A stretch of 64,000 bases of DNA from Aradus depressus (GCA_963662175.1 OY759216.1:31823087-31887086); one strand, 5' to 3'. Shown: positions 33,110 to 42,540, counted from the first letter of the stretch. The notes: generated by a model from the sequence alone, not told the origin. Made by a program: numbers and translations.

Positions 33110-33475
33110 AGAAATACTTGCTATGTAAATTTATTGTAGATTCTTTGGGGAGCTGTACCATTGTTCGATTGGTTCTATCTCAAATATGAGAGCACATTGA
33201 ATGGAAATGAAGCAAAATTTAAAAAAATTTGTTTCAAGACGTCGTTTTCGGCATGTATCTCGTAAACCGGAAAAAATACTTCATATAAACTGTGCCTCAA
33301 AAATCTCTACAACTTTTATTTGAAGCGACTTTTGATTGTCATAAATATAAGCGGTATCTTTTAAGTAGTAAATGTGACATCTTCATTTCAAATTCACAGC
33401 TACAATATTTTCTGAGTTAGAGCGCTCACAACCAACGCTCACACATGCACAAACAGATCTCATCGCGAAAATCAC
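33110..33475 (-). repeat. Interspersed repeat R2 (minus)
   Basis: Shows TCGTTTTCGGCATGTATCTC, GTAAACCGGAAAAAATAC, ACAACTTTTATTTGAAGCGA, GCGGTATCTTTTAAG, GTTAGAGCGCTCACAACC and GATCTCATCGCGAAAATC. It runs straight into the 48-bp minisatellite, which replaces the expected R2 end. Confidence 0.6.
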
Positions 33476-33486
33476 AATTTGACACT

Positions 33487-33822
33487 CAGTTCGTAGTCCA
33501 GATAGGTCTGATAATGAATGGTCTCGAAGACATTCAGTTTGTAGTCCAGATAGGTCTGATAATGAATGGTATCGAAGACATTCAGTTTGTAGTCCAGATA
33601 GGTCTGATAATGAATGGTCTCGAAGACATTCAGTTTGTAGTCCAGATAGGTCTGATAATGAATGGTCTTGAAGACACTCAGTTCGTAGTCCAGATAGGTC
33701 TGATAATGAATGGTCTCGAAGACATTCAGTTTGTAGTCCAGATAGGTCTGATAATGAATGGTCTCGAAGACATTCAGTTTGTAGTCCAGATAGGTCTGAT
33801 AATGAATGGTCTTGTAAACATT
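33487..33822. repeat. Minisatellite, 48-bp unit x 7
   Basis: Seven units start at 33487, 33535, 33583, 33631, 33679, 33727 and 33775, each beginning CAGTTYGTAGTCCAGATAGG. The units are nearly identical, differing at a few positions such as CTCGAAG/CTTGAAG. As 48 is a multiple of three, both strands remain open (135 and 158 codons); these frames have no support as genes. The array lies at the end of an R2 copy, so it may have expanded from that element's edge. Confidence 0.93.
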
Positions 33823-33839
33823 CAGTCTGATAATGGTCG

Positions 33840-34160
33840 TGTAGACTCTTAGTGGTCACTTTTTATTGCATACAAATTACGTAATTTTTGACTTAAAGGG
33901 GTGTTACTCCTATATTCCAGTGTAATTATTTTTTTTTTTTTTTAGGAAAGGGAAGAAGTGAGCACACCGATTTTCCGAATGAGGGCAAAATAAAATTTAA
34001 CCAATCATTTTGGAGGACTTCTCCCCCCTACGCCGTTGGCTTATTGTTAGTCATGAGAGAATATTTACCAAAAAAAAAAAGAAAAAAGCCCATTAATCTT
34101 ATGTGGTATCAGAAGAGGGATGAAGTTGAGGGGTAGAACATTTCCATTTGTTGGGAAAAT
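33840..34160. other. Spacer, nothing recognised
   Basis: Contains a T tract at about 33928-33944 and an A tract near 34070. No landmarks. Confidence 0.3.
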
Positions 34161-34164
34161 AACT

Positions 34165-34560
34165 GCATTTACTGTCTCGCCACAGAGTTTGTCACAGAAG
34201 ATAAGGAAGAAGTGAGGGATGAAAAAAACAAGAAGAAGAGGAAGATTTGCTGAAGAAGATAGGGAGAGATGTGATTTGTGAGGGACAGAATGGGTGGTGT
34301 TATTAATTCGGTTTGTGGTGGCCCAGTGACGTGGGCAAACCAGACGTGATCTGGGTGAGGAGCCATGTTTGCCTTCAGGGGGGATCCTCTTCCGATCTCA
34401 CATCGCTCCTCTACCGCCAACACTACTTTGCCTACCTCCCAAAACCAAGTAAATTGGACGCTGAGTGGGTCTGCGGTCATTAAACTTGGTGTTGACACGC
34501 ACGTCATAACTTCCTCATCATACCAGACATAAAAAAAGCCACGATGGTAAACCCATCTCA
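34165..34560. promoter_or_regulatory. Candidate island; unrecognised 130-codon minus frame
   Basis: GC-richer single-copy patch with GTTATTAATTCGG and GGTCATTAAACTTGG. The minus frame 34561-34169 (130 codons) has mixed composition in its first 90 residues (motif MRWVYHRGFFYVWYDEEV), then F/L/S low complexity. I do not recognise it. It could be an exon of an unknown gene, but the start sits at the edge of an R1 repeat and there is no splice or promoter evidence. Confidence 0.25.
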
Positions 34561-34840
34561 TTTACTTCCCCAGTTACACGAAATATAGTTACGTAAACGG
34601 TCAAAAATTGTATGAGTTTTCACAGGAATTTCCGAACCCCTGATTCCAAAAATGTCTGTCCGTGTGTTACACGATAACTCCAGATAGAAAGACTGTATCG
34701 ACACGAAATGTTACAAGTGCATCCACAACCTCATAAGGACGACATATATTAATCTTCCGCGAAATCGACCGAAGCGCAGGGGTACTCGGGTGGAGCGAGG
34801 GGTGGGGGAGGGGGAGTGTTCTGTAAAAACTTGGTTGGTA
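34561..34840 (-). repeat. Interspersed repeat R1 (minus)
   Basis: Starts ACTTCCCCAGTTACACGAAA (R1 end) and includes GAACCCCTGATTCC, GACTGTATCGACACGAAATG, ACCTCATAAGGACG and AATCGACCGAAGCG, followed by a G-rich run. A plus-strand R2 begins directly after it. Confidence 0.6.
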
Positions 34841-34854
34841 GAAAGTCCTGTTAT

Positions 34855-35075
34855 AGATTTTCACGTTTCAAGGTTCTCTGAATATATTTTGACCATTTTC
34901 ACGATGTTCTGTGCGTAAGTGAATGGAAAGTTGTGCTCTTTCGTTAAAACGATAGTAGCCATGAACTTGAAATTTGAAAAGCAGAGGTCAGATGTGCTAA
35001 CTTAGATCTGATTAGGTTTTGGCCGAAATCGGACGAAAATTGAGACCACTTTACTCCGGGGCCTAAGTGCATTTT
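34855..35075 (+). repeat. Interspersed repeat R2 (plus), middle part
   Basis: Landmarks TTCAAGGTTCTCTGAATA, GACCATTTTCACGATG, GGAAAGTTGTGCTC, CTTAGATCTGATTAGGTTTT, GGCCGAAATCGGACGAAAAT and TACTCCGGGGCCTAAGTGC. Very clear family member, truncated on both sides. Confidence 0.65.
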
Positions 35076-35079
35076 TATT

Positions 35080-35542
35080 TAAACATTTTTATTCTTTCAT
35101 ATTTATTTACATTCTTATAGATACACATATGTAAGGAACACACTATCACTTATGAGTAGATACTATGAAGCTTGCACGTGCAAATAGAGACAACCAGTAT
35201 TTTTCCTTTTTTCAAATATAACAAAAAATAAGCAAATGATTCAACGCTTCGTGAGGTAAAAATGTAATTTAGTCATTTTTAATAGGTCCGAAAAAAATAA
35301 TTATAATAAAAAAGAAAAAAAAACAGAGCGAAGAGGAATAATAATATTTAAAAAAAGTCATGAGAAGAAAAATATCAATTAAGTGTGAGTCACGGAATGG
35401 GGAGGGTGGGGGTGTGGCGTCATATGTATTAGTATGAAAAGGAGGTCGATGAATATGCATAAGTAGGGGGACAATGCTCCAATGTTGGCTCCGCGGACTG
35501 ACCCTTCTCTACCGCCTTCCGTTAAACTCCAATTAGGAGCCA
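35080..35542. other. Single-copy stretch, no gene seen
   Basis: AT-rich with A tracts near 35290-35325 and a short GC-richer segment at 35395-35420. No landmarks or credible frames. Confidence 0.3.
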
Positions 35543-35780
35543 CTCCACATGTGCTAACCTAGATTTCATAAGATTTTGACAATTGAGACGGCTTCGGAGC
35601 CAAATTAAATTTCAACTGATACCGCTTATATGTGATAGTAAGATGTTGAGGGACGAGATTTCTCATAGAAATAAAAGTCGTTGTTTTCTCACTGTTTCTG
35701 GTCAAAAATAAAACAGTGGGAAGACGTATTTTATTTCTTTGTGATACCGCTTATTTATTGAGTCAGTCTTTTTTATAAAA
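35543..35780 (+). repeat. Interspersed repeat R2 (plus), fragment
   Basis: CCACATGTGCTAACCTAGAT, TAAGATTTTGACAATTGAGA and ACTGATACCGCTTATATG match the R2 middle. GTAAGATGTTGAGGGACGAG then continues with sequence also found at 43505-43560, so R2 is longer than the commonly preserved part. Confidence 0.5.
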
Positions 35781-36596
35781 TATATCGATATCGGTCTCGA
35801 CCCAATCTATCATATGACCTCCATTCGTCAGAAAATATGAAACTTTCGCGACGAATATGTTTTTTTAATAAATTAAATTAAGGTTTCTCTTATGTTATTA
35901 AAAAACATTCTGTTCCTAGTACATCAAAACACTAAAATCTATTGGTGACATGTTTTCTTGTGCTTTCTTCTCGAAATAAACTTTGATCCACGAGTAGATT
36001 ATTTACAATGTGATAAACACAAACTTCTAGTAGATAGTTATTGAAATCTACCTCTTGTTACTCTTTTTAACAGAATTTAATAGTATACACGCCAAACAGT
36101 AAAATAAATAAATTACCTTTCGCAGAAACGAATCCTTATACTTAAATATTAATTGCAGGATCTATCATAATATATCCAACCAACTCAAATTCAATACTTA
36201 TCTTGTAGCATTTTTTGTCCAGCACAATACCTTTAATGATTCAATTTGTTTGTAAAAATGAAATACCTTTATCAGTGTTATTGATTGTAATTACTAAATG
36301 AACACAATTAATATTTCAATAAATGTAATTAATAGAATAAATATAACACACAAAATCGGAATGGGAGGTACACACACACAGATAACCTTCGTGAAACCTA
36401 CACTGATATAAGAATCGATTCTCATATTGTCTACAAGCAGAGAAAATGTTGATGTTTGGCTAACAAAGAGGCCAGCATCTGACACATCTGAAAATTATAT
36501 TTTCCGAAAATGAACTTGGAGGGAAGAAGTAAAAATCTCATCCGTATCGATATAACAATTAGACGAAATTTAGAAATTTAAACAAACTAAAAATGC
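35781..36596. other. AT-rich spacer, nothing recognised
   Basis: No family landmarks. Weak minus frame of 63 codons at 36294-36485, unrecognised. Confidence 0.3.
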
Positions 36597-36646
36597 TATG
36601 GCTCCGAGCCTGTACGATGTCAGATACTCGTTAAAGTATAGGAATC
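36597..36646 (+). mobile_element. SINE-A copy 8, left segment (split by SINE-B)
   Basis: Begins at GGCTCCGAGCCTGTACGATG and continues to ACTCGTTAAAG, where it is interrupted. The last 14 bases (36633-36646) are the left target duplication of the inserted SINE-B. The head and first half of the element are missing. Confidence 0.85.
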
Positions 36647-36847
36647 GGGGGCCATGGTGGCCGTCTGAGCTAGAGCGTAGGGCTTTGGTCGCATGGTCTC
36701 ACCACGGTTTGCGGGTTCGAATCCCGTCCGGGAGTGAGTTTTATTTCGTCGATAAAACTCCCTCCCGGAGCCATGGATGTCGTAAATAACTAGGTAACAA
36801 CACAATTGACATGGCTAATATGCACCGTGCATAAAGCCAAAAAAAAA
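36647..36847 (+). mobile_element. SINE-B, complete copy nested in SINE-A
   Basis: A 201-bp element with an exact 14-bp target duplication, AAAGTATAGGAATC, at 36633-36646 and 36848-36861. The head (GGCCATGGTGGCCGTCTGAG, CTAGAGCG, then TGCGGGTTCGAATCCCG) resembles a class II tRNA such as tRNA-Leu, with a plausible A box and a perfect B box for RNA polymerase III. The body holds a CTCCCTCCCGGAG segment and the end is poly-A. Poly-A plus a long duplication implies L1-type target-primed reverse transcription by a partner LINE. Two overlapping frames here (63 and 61 codons) are the SINE, not genes. Confidence 0.95.
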
Positions 36848-36980
36848 AAAGTATAGGAATCAAAAATAAAGGACTCATAGAGTACAGTCGGACTCATGTC
36901 CACCAGAGTGACGAAAGAGCGCTCTGCTAGGAGGCGATATGACCTCGCAGTTAAAGTTCGGGCATGAGTCACTAAGTAAC
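36848..36980 (+). mobile_element. SINE-A copy 8, right segment
   Basis: After the right target duplication the SINE-A resumes with AAAAATAAAGGACTC and continues through ACGAAAGAGCGCTCTG and GTTCGGGCATGAGTCACTAA. Comparison with other copies shows that part of the CCTACCCTA hairpin was already missing when SINE-B inserted. Confidence 0.88.
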
Positions 36981-37459
36981 TTTTTATTTAATATTTTCAT
37001 TACTAATATAATTATTTTTTATTAGGTATTTACTCACTTATTTTAACTCTATTGGTTTATTTACTTATTTTTTACACTCATATATGTCGCTCGTAAGTCG
37101 TTGGAAACTCAACGGTCTTTGCACGGTCGGTAAGTTCCGTGCCCGCCATACATTTACGGCGATAGAAGACTACCGTAAAAATACGTCTCCAGCAGTTAAA
37201 AGGCTAAATAATGAAAAATGGCATCCCCACTAGATTACATTCCCCTTTTACATGGATACGGATCGGTTTTGTGGTACATCTGAAAATGAATAATTGAAGA
37301 AAATATTTAAACAAAATAGACGAGACATATTGTTGTTTTAGGGCGAAAAACTACAATGGTTACACATCATTGCCCGAACGCATAAGATGATGAACATCTA
37401 TTTAATTACAAATTGGGAGTTACCAAAACAGGTATATAACAAATAAATAAAATAAACAT
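36981..37459. other. Single-copy stretch, nothing recognised
   Basis: AT-rich with a GC-richer segment at 37120-37190. No landmarks. Confidence 0.3.
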
Positions 37460-37720
37460 ACACGAAACCATTGGAAAACCGTGCTACCATGGCAACTGGA
37501 GGCTTCTGAAGGGGATCATCCTGGAGGAACCTTGGAGATGACCCACTTCTCTCGAGTTTGTCAACGAGAGGGCTATGTCCTGACAGTGTTAGCTCTATTC
37601 CTCGTTATGCATACATTAGATGGTATCAGGGACCGTGCAACAAGTCACGGACCACCTCCGCTCATCGCTAATCTCTCACCTATATTTACATTTTTAAACA
37701 CTGATTTATGCTAATCTCTG
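37460..37720. promoter_or_regulatory. Candidate island; 77-codon plus frame
   Basis: Balanced-composition single-copy patch. The frame 37481-37714 (motif LEMTHFSRVCQREGYVLTVL) is not low complexity but is unrecognised. Possible exon or regulatory island; nothing decides between them. Confidence 0.22.
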
Positions 37721-37786
37721 TATATTTTTGACTGTATAATTGCGTCTTGCCTTAATTTTTTCCTTTTAAAAATTTTCTGAAAGATG

Positions 37787-38053
37787 TCCCGGCTTTAATT
37801 ACAAGATCATATCACCTACTATCAGAGCGCTCTTTCGTCGCTCTGGAGGACATGATTCCGACGATGGGAGTCTTAAATTTTGGCTACTTATGTTTATTCA
37901 TCATTGGTAGAGATCTCTAACAAGTCCTGGACATCATACAAGCTTGCGACCATCGCTTAACGTCCCATCCCATCCGAAGGACAGCTTGCTCAAGGTTTTT
38001 CTTACTCCCCAGATAAAAATTCTGAGAGTCTCGGCCGGGATTCGATTGTGAAT
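37787..38053 (-). mobile_element. SINE-A copy 9 (minus)
   Basis: Minus strand from about 38053. Only a remnant of the B box region is left (TCACAATCGAATCCCGGCCG), then the body with GTCCTTCGGATGGGATGGG (a duplicated GATGG) and GAGCGCTCTGATAGTAGG, ending at GCCGGGAC. Diverged, with a 5-bp local duplication in the conserved hairpin. Confidence 0.82.
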
Positions 38054-38159
38054 TCATGAATGTCACAGACTTAGTAATAAATCATACAATAAGTAAATCT
38101 TTATTCACTACTTTCCTTCTTTTAATTTTATCAATCTTCTAAGAAACATAAAGGTACTT

Positions 38160-38395
38160 TATCTAGGAGGTAAGAAAAACCTTGAGCACGCTGTCCTTCG
38201 GATGGGACCTTCAGCGACGCTTCCGAGTCCATACGAAGTCAGGTACTCGTTAAAGACCCCACGGGAATATACTTGTATAGGTTAAATTTAGGACTCCCAA
38301 GTAGAGTCCGGATCATGTCCACCAGAGCGACGAAAGAACGCTCTGGTAGTAGGCGACATGACCTTATAGTTCGGCAATGAGTACAATAAATAATC
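38160..38395 (+). mobile_element. SINE-A copy 10, 5'-truncated
   Basis: Starts at ATCTAGGAGGTAAG and includes GCTGTCCTTCGGATGGGAC, GTCAGGTACTCGTTAAAGAC and GACGAAAGAACGCTCTGGTA. The CCTACCCTA arm is lost. It ends at GAGTACAATAAATAATC. Only about 30 bp separate it from copy 11 in the same orientation. Confidence 0.85.
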
Positions 38396-38427
38396 TATTT
38401 TTGTTTTAGTATGTACGTATTTTTGTG

Positions 38428-38599
38428 GAGGGCGCCAATAGCTCATTGGTATGCGTGCTTGCTTACTGAGCTCAAGTTCGCGAGTTCGAAACCCGGCCGA
38501 GACCCTTAGTTTATTTTGTCTAAGGTAACAAACCCTTAGGAGTCGGGCTCATGTCGACCAGAGTGACGAAAGAGCACTCTGGAAGTAGGAGATATGACA
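38428..38599 (+). mobile_element. SINE-A copy 11, head plus tail with internal deletion
   Basis: Head GAGGGCGCCAATAGCTCATT and B box GCGAGTTCGAAACCCGG are good. The element then jumps from TTTGTCTAAGGTAACAAACC to TTAGGAGTCGGGCTCATG, losing the conserved CGTCCTTCGGATGG block. It ends at GGAGATATGACAAG. Confidence 0.85.
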
Positions 38600-38713
38600 A
38601 GTATTTTTCTAAGATGTCCCTCCACTCAGGACACTCTTGTAAAACAGACACTAACTTCCTCCACACCGATGTACGTTATAGAGAGGTGACACTGTACACC
38701 TATCTATAAAATA

Positions 38714-38963
38714 TATCTCTGGTGTTTGGGCAAAAGGGCTTAAGTCAGAATAAGTCTTGTGATCCAAAGGATTTAGTGCATTTAAATATTTTTACCAAAT
38801 GTAACTGTTGTTGAAATATTTAACTTTGTTTATATTTAATACTTTATAAAAATAATATTTCAAGTAACATAAATGTGTTTTACCTGATTTGCAGGAATTT
38901 TTCAAACCTTCAGAAAATTCAGATTTGCTGACTTAAGCCCTTTTGCACAAACACCCCGAGATA
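38714..38963. mobile_element. TA-flanked inverted-repeat element, family M3 copy 2
   Basis: Termini TATCTCTGGTGTTTGGGCAA and ...ACAAACACCCCGAGATA are flanked by TA on both sides. Inner sequence (TTTAAATATTTTTACCA, TAATATTTCAAGTAACATAA, ATGTGTTTTACCTG) matches the copy at 26702 almost throughout. Small indels differ between them. Similarity across the whole length, including the interior, suggests amplification by a shared transposase. Confidence 0.85.
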
Positions 38964-39110
38964 TAACAAGTATAGATTTAGGATCAGGTGTTCTTTGTAA
39001 ATGATCGCCACCCTTTAATGACACTCATGTTTTTATCTGTGTAATTTTTCACTGATGTCCGACAGGGATGATGGCTCTAATCAAATAACACAGTTAACTA
39101 AGTTCATTTT

Positions 39111-39400
39111 TCAGGGATGTTTGGCGGGTGTTATGTGGTACGTGGTACGGTCTGGTGTCAGTTGGTGGCATTGAAACTGATACCAAAGCTGTGGGATGTG
39201 GGATTTATGATAGGGAAAAGTCGGTAAATCAGGAGGGCTTGGTGTGGTGGTCATCGTAATGAAGCCATCAGGTTCGTGGTAGATAATAGCCAGGATCCAT
39301 AACTCTGTGTTACAGGGAGGACAGGACACCCGGGAAGAGTGGCCCTCCAGGAGAGGATAGCGCAGGGCCCGGACCACTTCAACAGGGCCCTTTAGCAATC
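39111..39400. promoter_or_regulatory. Candidate island; unrecognised 95-codon minus frame
   Basis: Single-copy patch with coding-like composition on the minus strand (39398-39111; motif LKGPVEVVRALRYPLLEGHS). It lacks low-complexity bias over its first 50 codons, which is unusual here. No domain is recognised and no start, splice or polyadenylation context decides it. This is the frame I would test first as a possible host exon. Confidence 0.25.
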
Positions 39401-39610
39401 ATTAATATAGATATATGATACCTGTGATGATAGTTCAACATGAGTACTTCCCACTAGCAACCCTCACCAAGTCCACATCTAGACATTATTCCCGGTAAAT
39501 TCGTTTAAAACGAATTGATTTTAAAGACACATTTTTTATTCTGAAAGTAAAACAACTGAACACGGAGGGCTTTTATGTTTTGAAGAATAAAACCTCCGAA
39601 AGAGGGAATT

Positions 39611-39632
39611 GGGGGGGGGGGGGGGGGGGGGG
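39611..39632. repeat. 22-base G tract
   Basis: Twenty-two consecutive G residues. Such a run can form G-quadruplex structure and is prone to polymerase slippage, so its length here may not be exact. Confidence 0.9.
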
Positions 39633-39929
39633 CAAAATATAAAAAAAATCAGTAGTTTCGCGCTACATTTAAAAATATGTTTTTTCATTATTGATAGTTT
39701 GAAAAATTAGTAGGTAGTCACTATATATTCGATATTTTTCAGTCATTATCGAGTAGTTTCATCTTTGAAATACAAATGTGGGAGGTAAGCAAATACTAAA
39801 AAATAAAGAAATAATTTTTTATTGAATTGATTTTTCTGCTTTTTTGATTTTTTAGATTTGGTACTAAAAGCTCAGTTTCTTATGTCTCGAACATATTTGT
39901 CGTCTTTATTTTAAAATTGTTGTTACATA

Positions 39930-40125
39930 AGCTCTTTAGTATGAAATACGTAGTTAAGGCTCCACTGACAGTTATTAAGGTTTTAATGTTAAGCCTCCCT
40001 CTAATCCCCTCATTTCCTCTGGTCGATTTAGGTGCAAAATCAACAGCTGTTTATTTAGAAGGTTTGGATCCATGTAGAATATGTCATGTCGATATATGCA
40101 TTATTTTACATAAAGTTATAGTCTA
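39930..40125 (+). repeat. Interspersed repeat R1 (plus), fragment
   Basis: CAGTTATTAAGGTTTTAATG, TTAAGCCTCCCTCTAATCCC, TCTGGTCGATTTAGGTGCAA and CATGTCGATATATGCATT match the R1 middle. The 69-codon frame at 39917 is repeat sequence. Confidence 0.55.
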
Positions 40126-40237
40126 GCCAAATATGTCACATATATCCAAATATGGTCAGCTGTTTGATGTTGGTTAGTGGTTTTGGTTGCCGACTCCTCG
40201 TGGTGACTCGCTCCTAGTCTCTACCACTGTGCTGGTC

Positions 40238-40850
40238 TATGGCTCTATCTTCCTCTAGCCCTTGCTTCTATCGTCCACTAGCCTAGCTTCTATCTTTATC
40301 TAGCCTTTCCTCTACCCTCTTCTTGCCTTGCTTCTATCCTTCTCTAGCCTAGCTTCTACCCTTCTCTAGCCTAGCTTCTATCTTTCTCTAGCCTTGCCTC
40401 TACCCTCTTCTTGCCTTGCTTCTACCCTTCTCTAGCCCTTGCTTCTATCGTCCTCTAGCCTAGCTTCTATCTGTCTCTAGCCTAGCTTCTATCTTTCTCT
40501 AGCCTTGCCTCTACCCTCTTCTTGTCTTGCTTCTACCCTTCTCTAGCCCTTGCTTCTATCCTTCTCTAGCCTGGCTTCTATCTTTCTCTAGCCTTGCCTC
40601 TACCCTCTTCTTGCCTTGCTTCTACCTTTCTCTAGCCCTTGCTTCTATCGTCCTCTAGCCTAGCTTCTATCTTTCTCTAGCCTTGCCTCTACCCTCTTCT
40701 TGCCTTGCTTCTATCCTTCTCTAGCCTAGCTTCTATCTTTCTCTAGCCTTGCCTCTACCCTCTTCTTGCCTTGCATCTATCCTTCTCTAGCCTTGCCTCT
40801 ACCTTCCTCTAGCCCTGTCTCTACCATCTTCTAGCCTTGCCTCTATCCTC
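40238..40850. repeat. Pyrimidine-rich minisatellite, about 22-bp unit with higher-order structure
   Basis: Dozens of related units of the form YTTCTCTAGCCTTGCTTCTA. Two unit types alternate: CTAGCCT(A/T)GCTTCTATC and CTTCTTGCCTTGCTTCTACC. Blocks of three to four units recur in the same order, so a higher-order repeat of roughly 65-130 bp is visible. The strand is strongly pyrimidine-biased, which favours triplex or slipped structures. No open frame runs through it. Confidence 0.9.
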
Positions 40851-41029
40851 CTTCTCTATGAATCTACCCTAAGGAGGATCTAAGTTGACCTAAGTTCCTT
40901 AGAGTAGCTACCCTGAACTGCTCTTTACTCCGTCCTCTCCGCGGTTTCTCCTCTAATCCCAGACCTTCCCTCTTGTGGTGACCGGTATTAGCCCAGACAT
41001 GGACAGCCCCTTTCTAATCCCCAACCAAC

Positions 41030-41285
41030 ATAAGCTAACTAAACTTGACTTCCTCCGGGTGCCTACCTCTTGGCCTCCTAACTCTCCAAGAAAGGATTAC
41101 GGGAGTGCGCCGCCTGGAGGGCCATTGTCTTAACAGCTTCTCCAGGATTAATTATTAATAGGATTATAATTTGTGCCATGAGAAGCACTGGGCCGGCAGT
41201 AAGCTACCTCGGGAGCTTATAAAGTTAACTTTGACGCGGGAGAACCCACCGATAAAAACTTTAAGCTTCTTAAAGCTCCTCATAA
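41030..41285. promoter_or_regulatory. Candidate regulatory island
   Basis: GC-rich single-copy patch with GGATTAATTATTAATAGGAT, which combines a GGATTA (Otx/bicoid-type) core with TAATTA cores, followed by TATAAAGTTAACTTTGACGC. The motif order is suggestive only. Confidence 0.25.
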
Positions 41286-41330
41286 AGACATCAACTTGCT
41301 TGTGAAAATAGGTATACACTTACTTCACTA

Positions 41331-41642
41331 ATGTTTATGTTTGAGGCCAATTATTTTAAAAAAATATTTAATGATGGGATGAAGTACTTTGAGAAACAGA
41401 ATAGAACAAATAATATCGTTAATTTCAAACTCGATATGTTGGTTGAAGTAGGTACTCATATTATATGCAATCGTTTTTCTAGAGGATCATCAGGCTTACG
41501 AGTTATTGACCAGAAAAACGCCATCAAATGTTTAGGTGCTTGCTTAACATGCAAAACGGGCTGGTCGGGAGAAAAATTGCGTCTTATTCGCCATTGTATA
41601 CATAACGCTTGCTTAATTCAAAGTTTGGACCAAATCGGATGA
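41331..41642 (+). other. Unrecognised 103-codon frame
   Basis: Mixed composition with five cysteines (motif CLGACLTCKTGWSGEKLRL) and no low-complexity bias. I recognise no family. It is preceded by a candidate regulatory patch but by no evident promoter, and followed by AT-rich DNA. It could be a decayed transposon frame, an exon or chance; I lean to chance or transposon. Confidence 0.25.
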
Positions 41643-42384
41643 ATAGCCGACAAATAATCGACGGATCAATCAGAAAAAACTGTCAAATTTCACTTTTGAC
41701 GTTTTTTTTTATAATATCACATTATGGGGAAAAAATAGACTTCAAATTTTAAACGAAGTGAAGTACATAAATATATACAGATGTTGCCTTTTTAACAGAA
41801 ATGATATACAATATGTTCCAAACATTTCCTCTGCTGTGACCTACACTCTCACAAAATAGAAAAGTAGCTGACGAAAATATAATTTTTGGCGTTTTAGAGG
41901 TCAAAGACCAAAAAATATCTGGATAACTTGAAATTTGGGATGTATGAGTGTCTTAGTATCAGCCGTGAACCGATAGAAAGGATTCCAAAAACTTTTTGTC
42001 CAGCGCGCCTCGGTGTAAAAAAAATTAATCTCGCGAAAATCAAAATTCTGTCTTACATATATTGGGTAGCAGAGTTGGGCGAACAATAGTAAAAAAAAGA
42101 TGCAGTTTACTAACAACTTGTTAACAAAAAGTGACTAAAAATCAATCATTATATCACTTTACATTATCTTTGACTAATGACTATTAGTCATAGATTGTTT
42201 TAAGTAGTAAGTGATCAGTCGCTTCTGATTGAATAATTGATTTAGTCGTTATACTCACTTATTTAGCGATTCTCTTCTCTTTTTTTTTTACCTCAGAGGT
42301 TGCCATTGAAGAAACACTAGTTGAAATACAAAAATGAATAGCAATTTAATATCAACAATTTAAGTTTTGATTAGATGTTTATGT
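41643..42384. other. AT-rich spacer, nothing recognised
   Basis: Near 42072 CAGAGTTGGGC begins a TTGACTAATGACTATTAGTC-rich segment reminiscent of one end of a short DNA transposon. A similar GTTGGGCATTA start occurs near 50104. Neither has a matching right end, so neither is called. Confidence 0.3.
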
Positions 42385-42540
42385 ATAGAAGTCGACTCAA
42401 CGAGTATGTTCTATAATAGGAAGATTCTGATTGACAGAAGGAATAGTTAGCATAGAGGAGCCATGTATTATAGATACTGATCATGGGAATTGCTCCCCAA
42501 ATCGTTTTTAATTGCTACTTTTTGAGAAGGCATTAGAGAG
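42385..42540 (+). repeat. Interspersed repeat R5, copy 2
   Basis: Matches 32642-32770 in GTCGACTCAACGAGTATGTT, GACAGAAGGAATAGTTAGC and TTTTTGAGAAGGCAT, with an extra segment in the middle. Class unknown. Confidence 0.5.

Noticed and set aside
11098..33822. CRISPR array suspicion for the 33-bp and 48-bp repeats
   Set aside because: Units are directly adjacent with no unique spacers, and the surrounding DNA is eukaryotic.
33383..33859. 135- and 158-codon frames on opposite strands
   Set aside because: Produced by a 48-bp tandem repeat; same reasoning.
36620..36805. Frames of 61-63 codons and a tRNA-like sequence at 36647
   Set aside because: This is the head and body of SINE-B with target duplication and poly-A tail, not a tRNA gene; the acceptor stem does not close as a tRNA.
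42072..42260. Short DNA transposon starting GTTGGGC (also near 50104)
   Set aside because: No matching inverted right end or flanking duplication could be found at either site.
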